Origin: Bradyrhizobium lablabi
Lineage (GTDB): Bacteria; Pseudomonadota; Alphaproteobacteria; Rhizobiales; Xanthobacteraceae
NCBI RefSeq assembly: GCF_018131005.1
Contig: NZ_JAFCJK010000007.1
Location: 310,001 to 374,000, forward strand
Direction: 5' to 3'
DNA length: 64,000 nucleotides
In this document: piece by piece, positions 1-8,995 of the stretch
Layout of the letters: each line of letters opens with the position of its first letter
How positions within the stretch are numbered: the first letter of the stretch is position 1
Translations under genes and position numbers: made by a program
Notes under the pieces: generated by a model
What the model was told of the DNA's origin: nothing
What the model saw: only the letters and a program-made list of their open reading frames with translations
The model's database searches: none

Positions 1-116
1 CTCGCTGCTGGCGGAAGCGAGCTGAGGCTCCAACACAACTCGATTTTGGCGATGGCCGGGCTTGTCCCGGCCATTTCTGTCTGTAATACCCGCCGCAAAG
101 ACGCGGACGGACAGAC

Positions 117-857
117 ATGACAAAACCCCTCGCCTCCCGTATCGCCCTCGTGACCGGCGCCTCGCGCGGCATCGGCTATGCCACCGCGGTCGCGTTGGCA
201 AAAGCCGGCGCGCATGTCGTGGCGGTGGCGCGGACGCAGGGCGGGCTCGAAGAGCTCGACGATGAGATCAGAAAGGACGGCGGCAGCGCCACGCTGGTGC
301 CGCTCAGCCTGACCGACTACGAGGGCATTGCGCGCCTCGGGCTCGCGCTGCACGAGCGCCATGGCAAGCTCGACATCCTCGTCGGCAATGCGGGCACACC
401 CGGCCCCTCCTCGCCGCTCGGCCATATCGAATTGAAGCCGTGGAACGACGTGTTCGCAATCAACGTTACCGCAAACTTCCAGCTGATCCGCTGCATGGAC
501 CCGCTGCTGAAAGTTTCCGACGCCGGCCGCGCGGTGTTCGTCACCTCGGGCGCGGCGCACAAGGCCAACGCCTATCTCGGCCCCTATGCGGCATCGAAGG
601 CCGCGCTGGAAGCGCTGGTGCGCTCCTGGGCGAACGAAACGGCGAACACGAAGTTGCGCGTCAACCTGTTCAGCCCCGGCCCGATCCGCACCCGGATGCG
701 CGCCGCTGTGTTTCCCGGCGAGGACCCGATGACGCTGGACACGCCGGCAATGGCCGCCGAATTCATCGTGCCGATGTGTTCGCCTGACTGGACCGAGACC
801 GGCAAGCTCTACGACTACAAGGCGCGCAGGCTGATGGGTTTTCAGCCGCCGGCTTAG
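117..857 (+). CDS. SDR family NAD(P)-dependent oxidoreductase
   Basis: A 246-aa classical short-chain dehydrogenase/reductase, presumably a cytosolic NAD(P)H-dependent oxidoreductase of unknown substrate. Visible: the Rossmann motif TGASRGIG near residues 14-21, the NAG motif (GNAG) near 90, a catalytic Ser in the VTSGA strand near 143, and the YxxxK pair in YAASK near 156-160. Length is normal for the family. The start gives the Rossmann strand its usual position close to the N-terminus. It stands alone: the 116 bases before it hold nothing I can call, and a palindromic repeat follows it. The family is certain; the substrate cannot be read from sequence. Confidence 0.9.
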   Translation: MTKPLASRIALVTGASRGIGYATAVALAKAGAHVVAVARTQGGLEELDDEIRKDGGSATLVPLSLTDYEGIARLGLALHERHGKLDILVGNAGTPGPSSPLGHIELKPWNDVFAINVTANFQLIRCMDPLLKVSDAGRAVFVTSGAAHKANAYLGPYAASKAALEALVRSWANETANTKLRVNLFSPGPIRTRMRAAVFPGEDPMTLDTPAMAAEFIVPMCSPDWTETGKLYDYKARRLMGFQPPA

Positions 858-860
858 CTG

Positions 861-937
861 TCATTGCGAGCGAAGCGACGCAATCCACCCTGCCGCTTGG
901 CGAAGCATGGATTGCCTCCCGTCGTTCGCATTGACGG
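861..937. repeat. Intergenic palindromic repeat, family A copy 1
   Basis: The element begins TCATTGCGAGCGAAGCGACG and ends in the imperfect inverse TTCGCATTGACGG, so the transcript could fold into a long hairpin. A second copy with the same start (TCGTTGCGAGCG) and inverted end lies at 45720-45804. It sits just after the SDR stop codon, in a 3' intergenic position typical of REP-like elements. It may also help end transcription. Confidence 0.7.
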
Positions 938-1022
938 CCGCGGCAGTTGACTCAATTCCCTCCCCACGATTGACTGCGCTCCCACGCGGGACAAACCGCC
1001 AAGAAAAATCATGGGAGGCATC

Positions 1023-2159
1023 ATGACGCCGACGTTCAATCGCGCGCGCTCCGTTCTGTCGGGAATCATCTCCGCCTGCATCGCATCCGCAGCCCTCATC
1101 GGCCTGCCCGCACCGTCGCAGGCCGGCGACATCCCGACCTTCGCGGTCGATGCATCGTGGCCGAAGCCGCTGCCGAACAACTGGATCCTTGGCCAGGTCG
1201 GCGGCATCACCGTCGACTGGCAGGGGCATATCTGGGTGATCCATCGCCCGCGCTCACTGACCGATGACGAGAAAGGCGCAAGCCTCAACCCGCCGCGCTC
1301 GAAGTGCTGCGTCTCGGCTCCTCCTGTGCTCGAATTCGACGCGGACGGCAACCTGCTGCGCTCCTGGGGCGGCGGTGGCGAAGGCTATGAATGGGTCGGC
1401 CGCGAGCACGGCATCGAAGTCGACGAGCGCGGCTTCGTCTGGATCGGCGGCAATGCCGACAACGACAACGCGATCCTCAAATTCACGCTCGACGGCAAGT
1501 TCGTCTCGCAGATCGGTTCGATCGCACCGAGCAAGGGCTCCAACGATACCACCCAGCTCGGCAAGCCCGCAGAGACCGCGATCGACAAGGAGGCCAACGA
1601 GATCTACGTCGCCGACGGCTACGGTAATCGCCGCGTCATCGTGTTCGACGCGACCACCGGCGCGTACAAGCGGCATTGGGGCGCCTACGGCAACAAGCCC
1701 AACGACGACAAGCAACCGCCTTACGACCCCAAGGCGCCAGTGTCGCAGCAATTCGCCAACCCCGTGCATTGCGTGAAGCTCGCCAATGACGGGCTCGTCT
1801 ATGTCTGCGACCGCATTAACAACCGCATCCAGGTGTTCAAGAAGGACGGCACGTTTGTGAAGGAGTTCTTCTTCGAGAAGAACACGCTCGGCAACGGCGC
1901 GGTGTGGGACATCGCGATCTGGCCCGATCCGAAGCAGACTTACCTGCTCAGTGCCGACGGCGAGAACAACGAGATTCGCGTCATCAAGCGCGACGACGGC
2001 AGCGTGGTGGGCGGCTTCGGCCGCAACGGCCGCAATGCCGGGCAGTTCCACTGGGTGCACGCCATGGCTATCGACGCCAAGGGCAACGTCTATACCGCGG
2101 AAGTCGATACCGGAAAGCGCATCCAGAAATTCAAGCTGACCTCGGATGCCTTGAAATAA
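1023..2159 (+). CDS. Secreted NHL-repeat beta-propeller protein
   Basis: A 378-aa exported protein. I place the start at 1023, not the in-frame ATG at 1011, because GGGAGG lies six bases before 1023 and overlaps the upstream ATG. The N-terminus then forms a clean signal peptide (basic start, hydrophobic core, APSQAG cleavage region). The mature part has repeated NHL-type blades (for example GIEVDERGFVWIGG, ETAIDKEANEIYVADGYGN, HCVKLANDGLVYVCDRINNR, AMAIDAKGNVYTAE), as in peptidyl-alpha-hydroxyglycine lyase-like six-bladed propellers. Catalysis is not established; it may be a periplasmic binding or lyase-like protein. It is followed after 153 bp by a binding-protein gene on the same strand. 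Confidence 0.8.
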   Translation: MTPTFNRARSVLSGIISACIASAALIGLPAPSQAGDIPTFAVDASWPKPLPNNWILGQVGGITVDWQGHIWVIHRPRSLTDDEKGASLNPPRSKCCVSAPPVLEFDADGNLLRSWGGGGEGYEWVGREHGIEVDERGFVWIGGNADNDNAILKFTLDGKFVSQIGSIAPSKGSNDTTQLGKPAETAIDKEANEIYVADGYGNRRVIVFDATTGAYKRHWGAYGNKPNDDKQPPYDPKAPVSQQFANPVHCVKLANDGLVYVCDRINNRIQVFKKDGTFVKEFFFEKNTLGNGAVWDIAIWPDPKQTYLLSADGENNEIRVIKRDDGSVVGGFGRNGRNAGQFHWVHAMAIDAKGNVYTAEVDTGKRIQKFKLTSDALK

Positions 2160-2312
2160 CACAGCCTCCGCCGGATGACGCTTCGACGCAGCATCATCCG
2201 GCTTTAGACGGATTGCCGGTTGCCCCAGGACAGGGTAAGCGGGACCCAGGCCACGGGACCAAAGGCTCCAAACAAGAGAGCTGCCCGGACATTTCACAGT
2301 GGAGGGAATTTC

Positions 2313-3539
2313 ATGACGACGACGCTCGCGCGGCGTTACGCCGCGCTTCTCGCTTGTGCCGCATTCGGCCTTGCGACACCCGCACTCGCCCAGGACAAGA
2401 CCGTCAAGATCGGCGTGCTGAACGACATGTCGAGCCTCTATGCCGACATCGGCGGCCCGAACTCGGTGGCCGCGATCAAGATGGCGGTTGAAGATTCCGG
2501 CCTTGTCGCCAAAGGCTGGAAGATCGACGTGCTCAGTGGCGATCACCAGAACAAGCCGGACGTTGGCGTCAACATCACGCGGCAGTGGATCGACAATGAG
2601 AAGGTCGACGTGATCGCGGATACGCCGAACTCCGGCGTCGCGCTCGCGGTGAGCAACGTGGTCAAGGAAAAGAACGCGGTGCTGCTCAACTCCGGCGCCG
2701 CCACCGCCGATCTCACCGGCAAGGCCTGCACGCCGAACACGATCTCCTACACCTACGACACCTACATGCTCGCCAACGGCACCGGCAAGGCGCTGACCAA
2801 GGCCGGTGGCGACAGCTGGTTCTTCCTCACTGCGGATTATGCCTTCGGCCATGCGCTGGAGCGCGACACGTCGGCGGTCGTGACCGCCAATGGCGGCAAG
2901 GTGCTCGGCAGCGTCAAGCATCCGCTCAACACCTCCGACTTCTCCTCGTTCCTGCTGCAGGCGCAGTCATCTAAAGCCAAGGTGGTCGGTCTCGCCAATG
3001 CGGGCGGCGATACCACCAATTCGATCAAGCAGGCGAGCGAATTCGGCATCGTTGCGGCCGGCCAGAAGCTGGCGGCGCTGCTGCTCTTCATCACCGACGT
3101 GCATTCGCTCGGCTTGAAGACCGCGCATGGGCTGACCTTCACGGAATCCTTCTATTGGGATATGAACGACAAGACCCGTGAATGGTCGAAGCGCTTCGCA
3201 AAGGTATCGCCCAAGGGCATGATGCCCTCGATGACGGTGGCCGGCAATTACGCCGCCGTGCTGCATTACCTGAAGGCGCTGGAAGCGCTCGGCGGCAACC
3301 CGCATGACGGCGCCAAGGTCGTCGCCAAGATGAAGGAACTGCCGACCGACGATCCGCTGTTCGGCAAGGGCCCGCTGCGTGCCGACGGCCGCCGCATCAT
3401 TCCGGCCTATCTGTTCGAGGTGAAGAAGCCGGAAGAATCCAAGTATCCGTGGGACTATTACAAGCTGATCGCCACCATTCCGCCGGAAGATGCGGCCAAG
3501 CCGCTCGAGGCCAGCGAGTGCCCGCTGGTGAAGAAGTAA
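2313..3539 (+). CDS. Orphan branched-chain amino acid-type ABC substrate-binding protein
   Basis: A 408-aa periplasmic binding protein (Peripla_BP_6/LivK type). The start at 2313 follows GGAGGG by six bases and gives a signal peptide ending in ATPALAQ before DKTVKIGVLND. The mature protein is closely related to the binding protein at 16233-17453: both share DKTVKIG, SLYAD, GGP, SGDHQNKPD, LNTSDFSSFLLQAQSSKAK and NAGGDTTNSIKQ. No permease or ATPase gene adjoins it, so it probably hands its ligand to permeases encoded elsewhere, perhaps the liv operon 11 kb away. The ligand is unknown; many family members bind aromatic or other small carboxylates rather than Leu/Ile/Val. Confidence 0.9.
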   Translation: MTTTLARRYAALLACAAFGLATPALAQDKTVKIGVLNDMSSLYADIGGPNSVAAIKMAVEDSGLVAKGWKIDVLSGDHQNKPDVGVNITRQWIDNEKVDVIADTPNSGVALAVSNVVKEKNAVLLNSGAATADLTGKACTPNTISYTYDTYMLANGTGKALTKAGGDSWFFLTADYAFGHALERDTSAVVTANGGKVLGSVKHPLNTSDFSSFLLQAQSSKAKVVGLANAGGDTTNSIKQASEFGIVAAGQKLAALLLFITDVHSLGLKTAHGLTFTESFYWDMNDKTREWSKRFAKVSPKGMMPSMTVAGNYAAVLHYLKALEALGGNPHDGAKVVAKMKELPTDDPLFGKGPLRADGRRIIPAYLFEVKKPEESKYPWDYYKLIATIPPEDAAKPLEASECPLVKK

Positions 3540-3548
3540 GCGGGATGT

Positions 3549-3633
3549 GTGGGGTGGGTTAGCGAAGGCTTAGCCCGCCGGCGACAGCGCCAAGACATCG
3601 GTGGGTTACGCCTTCGGCTAACCCACCCTACCT
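3549..3633. repeat. Intergenic inverted repeat between convergent genes
   Basis: GGGTGGGTTAGCGAAGGCTTAGCCC on the left is mirrored by GGTGGGTTACGCC and GGCTAACCCACCCTA on the right, giving a strong cruciform or hairpin. It fills the gap between the ends of the binding-protein gene and der, which converge here, so it could act as a two-way terminator. The sequence looks like a REP-type repeat family. Confidence 0.65.
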
Positions 3634-3649
3634 TTTCGAATACTCGTCG

Positions 3650-5029
3650 TCAGCCACGCCGCTTGCGCTTGTGGGCGAACGGATTGGCCTTCTCGCGCAG
3701 CGCGATCCTGACCGGCGTGCCCGGCAACTCGAAGGCCTCGCGCAGCGAGTTGGTGAGATAGCGCAGGTAGGATTGCGGGATTGCATCGGCACGCGAGCAG
3801 AACAGCGCGAAGCTCGGCGGCCGCGCCTTGACCTGCGTGATGTAGTTCAGCTTCAGCCGGCGGCCCGAAACGGCGGGCGGCGGGTTCGCCTGGATCGCCT
3901 GCTCGAACCAGCGATTGAGCGCCGATGTCGGCACCCGGCGGTTCCAGACCGCATAGGCCTCCTCGATTGCAGTCATCAGGCGATCAATGCCTTCGCCCAT
4001 CAGGCCGGACACGGCAACAACGGGCACGCCCTTGACCTGCGGCAGCCAATGATCGGCATCGGCACGCAGCGCCGAGATCTGGTTGGCCTTGCGCTCGACG
4101 AGGTCCCATTTGTTGACCGCAAGCACGATCGCCCGGCCCTCGCGCTCGATCAGGTCGCCGATGCGCAGGTCCTGCTCCTCAAACTTGTTCTGCGCGTCCA
4201 TCATCAGCACGACGACTTCGGCGAAGCGCACCGCGCGCAGCGCATCGGCCACCGAGAGTTTTTCGAGCTTCTCATCGATGCGCGAGCGGCGCCTTAGGCC
4301 TGCGGTGTCGAACACACGGAAGGCGCGACCCTGCCAGGTGATCTCGACGGAGATGGAATCGCGGGTGGTGCCAGCCTCGGGGCTGGTCAGCAGCCGCTCC
4401 TCGCCGAGCAGATGGTTGATCAGCGTCGACTTGCCGGCATTGGGCCGGCCGACGATGGCGACGCGGATCGGACGCTGCGCGAGCTCCTCATCCTCTTCGC
4501 CCTCGTGGGACTCGTCGACCTCGTCGTCAGACGTCTCCGGCATCAGCGGACTCAGCGCATCGTAGAGATCGCCCAGGCCCTCGCCATGCTCGGCGGAGAT
4601 CTGGATCGGATCGCCCAGGCCCAGTGCGTATGATTCCATCGCTCCGATCTCGCCATGCTTGCCCTCGGCCTTGTTGGCGACCAGCACCACGGGCTTGTTG
4701 GCGCGGCGGGCAAAGTCGGCAAAGGCGCGGTCGGTTGGCGTCAGGCCGACGCGTGCGTCGATCACGAACATCAGCGCGTCCGCAAGCTCGATCGCGGTCT
4801 CGGTCTGCTCCTGCATGCGCGCCGTGAGCGAGCCCTTGGCGCCCTCGTCGAGGCCCGCGGTGTCGATGATGGTGAATTCGAGATCCCCGAGCCGGGCCTG
4901 CCCCTCGCGGCGGTCGCGCGTGACGCCGGGTTCGTCATCGACCAGCGCGAGCTTTTGCCCGACAAGGCGGTTGAACAGCGTCGATTTACCGACATTTGGC
5001 CGGCCGATAATGGCGATCGTGAAAGACAT
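3650..5029 (-). CDS. der: Ribosome biogenesis GTPase Der (EngA)
   Basis: A 459-aa tandem-domain GTPase needed for 50S subunit assembly. Two G domains are visible. The first has G1 GRPNVGKS near residue 9, DTAG and NKAE. The second has GRPNAGKS near residue 190, DTAGLRRR and NKWD. A KH-like C-terminal domain follows and the tail is basic (KRKRRG). The ATG at 5029 puts the first P-loop strand at the N-terminus; an in-frame TTG lies two codons upstream. It is the last gene of a leftward set with a TPR protein and a lipoprotein. Confidence 0.97.
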   Translation of the reverse strand: MSFTIAIIGRPNVGKSTLFNRLVGQKLALVDDEPGVTRDRREGQARLGDLEFTIIDTAGLDEGAKGSLTARMQEQTETAIELADALMFVIDARVGLTPTDRAFADFARRANKPVVLVANKAEGKHGEIGAMESYALGLGDPIQISAEHGEGLGDLYDALSPLMPETSDDEVDESHEGEEDEELAQRPIRVAIVGRPNAGKSTLINHLLGEERLLTSPEAGTTRDSISVEITWQGRAFRVFDTAGLRRRSRIDEKLEKLSVADALRAVRFAEVVVLMMDAQNKFEEQDLRIGDLIEREGRAIVLAVNKWDLVERKANQISALRADADHWLPQVKGVPVVAVSGLMGEGIDRLMTAIEEAYAVWNRRVPTSALNRWFEQAIQANPPPAVSGRRLKLNYITQVKARPPSFALFCSRADAIPQSYLRYLTNSLREAFELPGTPVRIALREKANPFAHKRKRRG

Positions 5030-5115
5030 GGACAATCCAAGCGCTAACTATCAAGCGCGAGTCAATGAGCTGAATCGAGATAGCTGTCGGCCCACGCTGG
5101 GCGGCGGATCGTGGT

Positions 5116-5700
5116 CTAACGCGTGAAACCGCCGCTCGGTAGCGGTGCGGGGAACGGCGAGGCGGATTGTTGTTGCGCTGGCTGCGGTTGCGCGGCGGGC
5201 TGCTGCGCCGGCTGGTCGGGCGGCGGCGCCGTGGTGCGACGGTGGACGACCTTCTTCGGCTTCGGCTCCGGCGGCAACGCGGCAGGCGCGCCCTCCTCCG
5301 AGGCCGCGGCGTCGGGAGTGGCGGCCTGATCTGTCGCCGGCGCCGTGGTCGCCGCCTCGGCGGATGCCGGCTTGGCCTTGCCCTTTGCGCTCTTCTTCGA
5401 TGGTTTCGGCGGCTCTGGGGGCGGCGTCGCCGTGGCGGTCGCAGCCGCGTCGGCATTTTGCTGGTTGAGCTGGCCCTGATTGGCGCCCTTGTACAAATCC
5501 TTCGGCACGCCCTGCTCGAGGCCCGGCACGCCTTCGGGGAATACCGGCTTGCGCTCGCCCGGCAGCTTCTTCTTGCTGTCGAGGAAGTCGAGGAGATCGC
5601 TCGGGTCGAAATTGGCCATGCCGCCGCCGCCGCAGCCGGCCAGCACGCTGCAAAGTGCGACAGCGACGGCGGCTGCGATCAGTCGTTGCGAGCGGCGCAT
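5116..5700 (-). CDS. Predicted lipoprotein, Pro/Ala-rich
   Basis: A 194-aa protein starting MRRSQRL, with a hydrophobic segment and the lipobox LAGC near residues 24-27. It is therefore predicted to be lipid-anchored at the cell envelope. The first half has a short conserved-looking stretch (FDPSDLLDFLDSKKKLPGER). The second half is low-complexity Ala/Pro/Lys/Gln (PPPEPPKPSKKSAKGK, a QPAQQPAAQPQ region) and probably spans the periplasm as a flexible linker. I do not recognise a family. It lies between the YfgM-like gene (33-bp gap) and der (86-bp gap) on the same strand, the place where many bacteria carry bamB; it has no propeller repeats, so it is not BamB. Confidence 0.8.
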   Translation of the reverse strand: MRRSQRLIAAAVAVALCSVLAGCGGGGMANFDPSDLLDFLDSKKKLPGERKPVFPEGVPGLEQGVPKDLYKGANQGQLNQQNADAAATATATPPPEPPKPSKKSAKGKAKPASAEAATTAPATDQAATPDAAASEEGAPAALPPEPKPKKVVHRRTTAPPPDQPAQQPAAQPQPAQQQSASPFPAPLPSGGFTR

Positions 5701-5733
5701 GGTCGATCTCTCACTCAAGTCGTCAGCTCTTCT

Positions 5734-6387
5734 TCAGCTCTTGGCGACCGGCGGCAACAAAGCTTGCAGCGCCTCGGCGCGCGCGCGCAAGCTCGGCGGC
5801 GTGTCGCCGTCATTGGCAATCAGGTCCAGCCACTGCCGCGCGGCGGTGGCGTCGTTGGCGCGCCAGGCCGACAGCGCCAGCATCTCGCGCGCGGTGTGGC
5901 GGAAGGTCGAACCCTGTGTTGTAGCCGGCTCAAGCCGTTGCAGCATGTTCGGATAGGTCGTGCTGTCCAACACGAATTGCGCGGCGCGGATGCGCGCCAG
6001 GTCCTGCTCGGCCGCGCCGACGCTGCGGTCGGCGGCGATCTCGTCGTACAGCTTGACGGCGGCCTGCGGGTCGCGGGTTGCGACCTCGGCGGCCATGCGC
6101 AGCCGCGCCAGCACGCGGTAGCCGGACGGCGCCCTGGCAGCCAGATCGGCGAAGGCAGCTTCCGCCTCGGCGTGCTTGTTCTGCTCGGAAAGTTCCACGG
6201 CGCGATCGAATGCGGCGCCTGCCTCGGCGGCCTTCTTGGCTTCGAGATATTCATAGCCACGCCAGCCGCCCACGCCGGCGACGATCAGGATCGCAAGCGC
6301 GACGATATAGATCGAGTATTTGTCCCACAGCTTCTTGAGCTGCTCGCGACGGACATCCTCATCGACTTCGTCAAAAAATTCAGACAC
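5734..6387 (-). CDS. YfgM-like membrane-anchored TPR protein
   Basis: A 217-aa protein with a short acidic cytoplasmic N-terminus, one membrane helix (about residues 26-45, IYIVALAILIVAGVGGWRGY) and a periplasmic helical repeat region built of Ala-rich TPR-like helices. This is the architecture of YfgM/DUF2133 proteins, which attach to the SecYEG translocon and the periplasmic chaperone network. Its position two genes upstream of der matches the usual yfgM-bamB-der order except for the middle gene. Function is inferred from architecture and neighbourhood. Confidence 0.85.
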   Translation of the reverse strand: MSEFFDEVDEDVRREQLKKLWDKYSIYIVALAILIVAGVGGWRGYEYLEAKKAAEAGAAFDRAVELSEQNKHAEAEAAFADLAARAPSGYRVLARLRMAAEVATRDPQAAVKLYDEIAADRSVGAAEQDLARIRAAQFVLDSTTYPNMLQRLEPATTQGSTFRHTAREMLALSAWRANDATAARQWLDLIANDGDTPPSLRARAEALQALLPPVAKS

Positions 6388-6563
6388 TTAATGCAATCCC
6401 ATCCCCAAGGGGGCGCGCGCCTCGGGCCGGCCCACCCGGGGCCCGATCCCCTATCGCGGCGGCGTTACCCTAACGGTGTGGCGGTGGCAAGGCAAAGCGA
6501 GGCGGATCAAAGCGTTAACGGTGGAGAGGTGTACTTCCTCGCCCGCTCGCAGGAAACGTGAAT

Positions 6564-8159
6564 CTACGCCCCTGCAGCCATCGCCTCGCGCAAGGCCCGT
6601 TTAATCACCTTGCCATTGGCGTTGCGCGGCAGCGGGTCCGTGGTCAGCGCCATCGTCTCGGGGATCTTGTAATCCGACAGCCGCTCGGCGCACCACGCGC
6701 GCAGGCTCTCGGCGTTGACCTCCGCGCGGGTCACGATTACGGCGTGCACTCGCTCGCCGAGAACCGGGCACGGCTTTGCAACGATCGCACTCTCGACCAC
6801 GGCGGGATGGCCTGCCAGAACCGACTCGACCTCGGCCGAATAGATCTTGAGGCCGCCGCGGTTGATCATGTCCTTCTGGCGGTCGAACACGCGGACAAAA
6901 TTCCGATCGTCGATCGAACCGAGATCGCCGGAGTGCCAGAAGCCGGCGGTGAAGCTCTCCGCCGTCGCTTTCGGATTATTCCAATAGCCCTTGATGACGG
7001 AGGCGCTGCGGATCCAGATCTCGCCGATCTCGCCGCGCGGCAGCTCGCGGCCGTCCGGGCCCATCACGATGATCTCGGCGCCCGGACACGGCAGGCCGAC
7101 GCTGTCGATATGAGCGGCGGTCAACTCGCCGGGCATGATGGTCGAAGGCGACGTGGTCTCCGTCGCGCCGTAGCAGTTCGCAAGCCTCAGCCCGGGAATC
7201 CTGGCGCCGAGCTTCTCGATGGTCGCGATCGGCATCGGCGCGCCGCCGAACCCGCCGATGCGCCAGCTCGAGAGGTCGTAGCTGTCGAAGTCCGGTTGCA
7301 GCAGGCAGAGATTGTACATCGCAGGCACCATCACGGTGTAGGTGACGCGTTCGCGTGCGGCGATCTTCAGATATTCCGCGGCCTTGAACTCGGGCATGAT
7401 GATCAGCGCGCCGGCGCAGCGGACCATGGTCGTGATGTTGGCGACGACGCCCGTGACATGAGCGAGCGGCACCGCCGCGATCGAGCGATCCGCTTTCGTC
7501 AGCTTCAAGGCAGACACGAACACCATCGAGGAATGGATGATGTTGCAATGGGCCAGCATGGCACCCTTCGGGCGCCCGGTCGTGCCCGAGGTGTAGAGGA
7601 TCATCGCGATGTCCTCTTCCCGCACCTCCTCCGGAGCCGGCGCGGGGGCATTGTCGAGCAGGCCGGCAAACTGCGACGCGTCGTCGTCGCTGGCGGAGAT
7701 GCGGTGAAGCAGGTCGGGAACGTCGGCCGCATCCGGCACACGGTCGGCGAGCGTGGCCTCGTGAACCAGAAGCTTCGCGCCGCAGTCCGCGAGCACGTAG
7801 GCGATCTCGGGCTTTTGCTGGCGAGTCGAGAGCAAGACCGTCACCAAGCCGGCATGGACCGCGGCGAACATGGTCAACACGAATTCGATGCGATTGCCGA
7901 GCAGGATCGCGACGCGGTCGCCGCTCTGGAGTCCGAGCTTGCGAAAGCCCTGCGCCACCTTTGCCGATTGCAGCGCAACCTCGCGCCAGGTCAGACGCGT
8001 GCGGCCACAGATCAGCGCCTCGCCGTCGCCGTTATGCGCGACCGCCTCGGCGATCATCGCCCAGAGGCTGTCCGGCCGCTCGCGAAACGCCAGCACGACG
8101 CGATCGCCGAACCGCGGCTCGAGCCGCATTGGTGGAATGGAATGCTGCGCCCAGTCCAT
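6564..8159 (-). CDS. Acyl-CoA synthetase (class I adenylate-forming)
   Basis: A 531-aa AMP-dependent synthetase/ligase that activates a carboxylate, probably an acyl chain, to its CoA thioester via an acyl-AMP. The P-loop-like motif YTSGTTGRPKGA is near residue 187, the A5 motif CYGATETT near 323, the A7/A8 segment SGDLGSIDDRNFVRVFDRQKDMINRGG near 405-430, and the catalytic lysine in PRNANGKVIKR near the C-terminus. Start: ATG 8159; a GTG two codons upstream is also possible. It lies 10 bases after the panB stop on the same strand, so it is probably cotranscribed with panB. The substrate is unknown. Confidence 0.92.
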   Translation of the reverse strand: MDWAQHSIPPMRLEPRFGDRVVLAFRERPDSLWAMIAEAVAHNGDGEALICGRTRLTWREVALQSAKVAQGFRKLGLQSGDRVAILLGNRIEFVLTMFAAVHAGLVTVLLSTRQQKPEIAYVLADCGAKLLVHEATLADRVPDAADVPDLLHRISASDDDASQFAGLLDNAPAPAPEEVREEDIAMILYTSGTTGRPKGAMLAHCNIIHSSMVFVSALKLTKADRSIAAVPLAHVTGVVANITTMVRCAGALIIMPEFKAAEYLKIAARERVTYTVMVPAMYNLCLLQPDFDSYDLSSWRIGGFGGAPMPIATIEKLGARIPGLRLANCYGATETTSPSTIMPGELTAAHIDSVGLPCPGAEIIVMGPDGRELPRGEIGEIWIRSASVIKGYWNNPKATAESFTAGFWHSGDLGSIDDRNFVRVFDRQKDMINRGGLKIYSAEVESVLAGHPAVVESAIVAKPCPVLGERVHAVIVTRAEVNAESLRAWCAERLSDYKIPETMALTTDPLPRNANGKVIKRALREAMAAGA

Positions 8160-8169
8160 GGTCACCTCG

Positions 8170-8994
8170 TCAGGTCACTTTCTTCATGTCGTAGACGTGC
8201 TCGGGGCCTGGAAAGGCGCGGCCGCGTACGTCGCGCGCATAGCCCTGGATCGCCTCCTCGATCAGCGGCCCGAGATTGCCATAGCGTCGCACGAATTTCG
8301 GCGCCCGGGGCGACAGGCCGAGCATGTCCTCGAGCACCAGCACCTGGCCGTCGCAGGCCGCGCTCGCACCGATGCCGATGGTCGGAACGTCGATCGACTG
8401 CGTGATCTTGCGCGCCAGCGGCTCGGCTACCGCCTCGATCACGATCGAGAATGCCCCGGCTTGCGCGATCGCCTTCGCATCGGTCTCGATCGGCGCCCAG
8501 CCTGCCTCCTCGCGGCCCTGCGCGCGGAACGAGCCGAGCGTGTTGATCGATTGCGGCGTCAGCCCGATATGGCCCATCACCGGAATGCCGCGCTCGGACA
8601 GGAAGGCCACCGTCTCGGCCATGCGTACGCCACCCTCGAGCTTCACCGCACCGCACTGCGTCTCCTTCAAGATGCGCACGGCGGAGTGGAACGCCTGCTC
8701 CTTCGAGGCCTCGTAGGTGCCGAAGGGCATGTCGACCACGACGAGCGCCTGCTTCGAACCGCGCATCACCGCGCGCCCCTGCAGGATCATCATGTCGAGC
8801 GTTACGGGCACGGTCGTCTCGAAACCGTGCATGACATTGCCGAGGGAGTCGCCGACCAGGATCACATCGCAGTGCCGATCGACCAGCGCCGCCGTGTGCG
8901 CGTGGTACGAGGTGAGCATCACGATCGGCTCGCCATTCTTGCGGGCGCGGATCTCGGGCGCGGTCTTGCGCCGGACGGCTGATTGAACCGACAT
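8170..8994 (-). CDS. panB: 3-methyl-2-oxobutanoate hydroxymethyltransferase
   Basis: A 274-aa PanB, the first committed enzyme of pantothenate (CoA precursor) synthesis. It transfers a hydroxymethyl group from 5,10-methylene-THF to 2-oxoisovalerate. Visible: the metal-binding aspartate in VILVGDSLGNV near residue 44, VVVDMPFG near 82, the KLEGG segment near 113, and the catalytic glutamate in FSIVIEAV near 180. Start: ATG 8994 is preceded by GGAGG; a TTG four codons upstream is less likely. No panC follows. Its neighbours are an NnrU-like gene upstream and an acyl-CoA synthetase downstream. Confidence 0.97.
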   Translation of the reverse strand: MSVQSAVRRKTAPEIRARKNGEPIVMLTSYHAHTAALVDRHCDVILVGDSLGNVMHGFETTVPVTLDMMILQGRAVMRGSKQALVVVDMPFGTYEASKEQAFHSAVRILKETQCGAVKLEGGVRMAETVAFLSERGIPVMGHIGLTPQSINTLGSFRAQGREEAGWAPIETDAKAIAQAGAFSIVIEAVAEPLARKITQSIDVPTIGIGASAACDGQVLVLEDMLGLSPRAPKFVRRYGNLGPLIEEAIQGYARDVRGRAFPGPEHVYDMKKVT

Positions 8995-8995
8995 G

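Noticed and set aside
1..25. A short reading frame ending in TGA at 23-25 that could be the tail of a gene entering from the left.
   Set aside because: Only seven codons are visible, with no family signal, so it cannot be told from chance.
1254..2921. Very long open frame on the minus strand opposite the propeller and binding-protein genes.
   Set aside because: It crosses two well-supported genes and its translation is low-complexity Val/Asp/Arg-rich, as usual for the antisense of high-GC coding DNA. The same applies to other long antisense frames (for example 6558-8405 plus, 47880-49247 minus, 54680-56401 minus).
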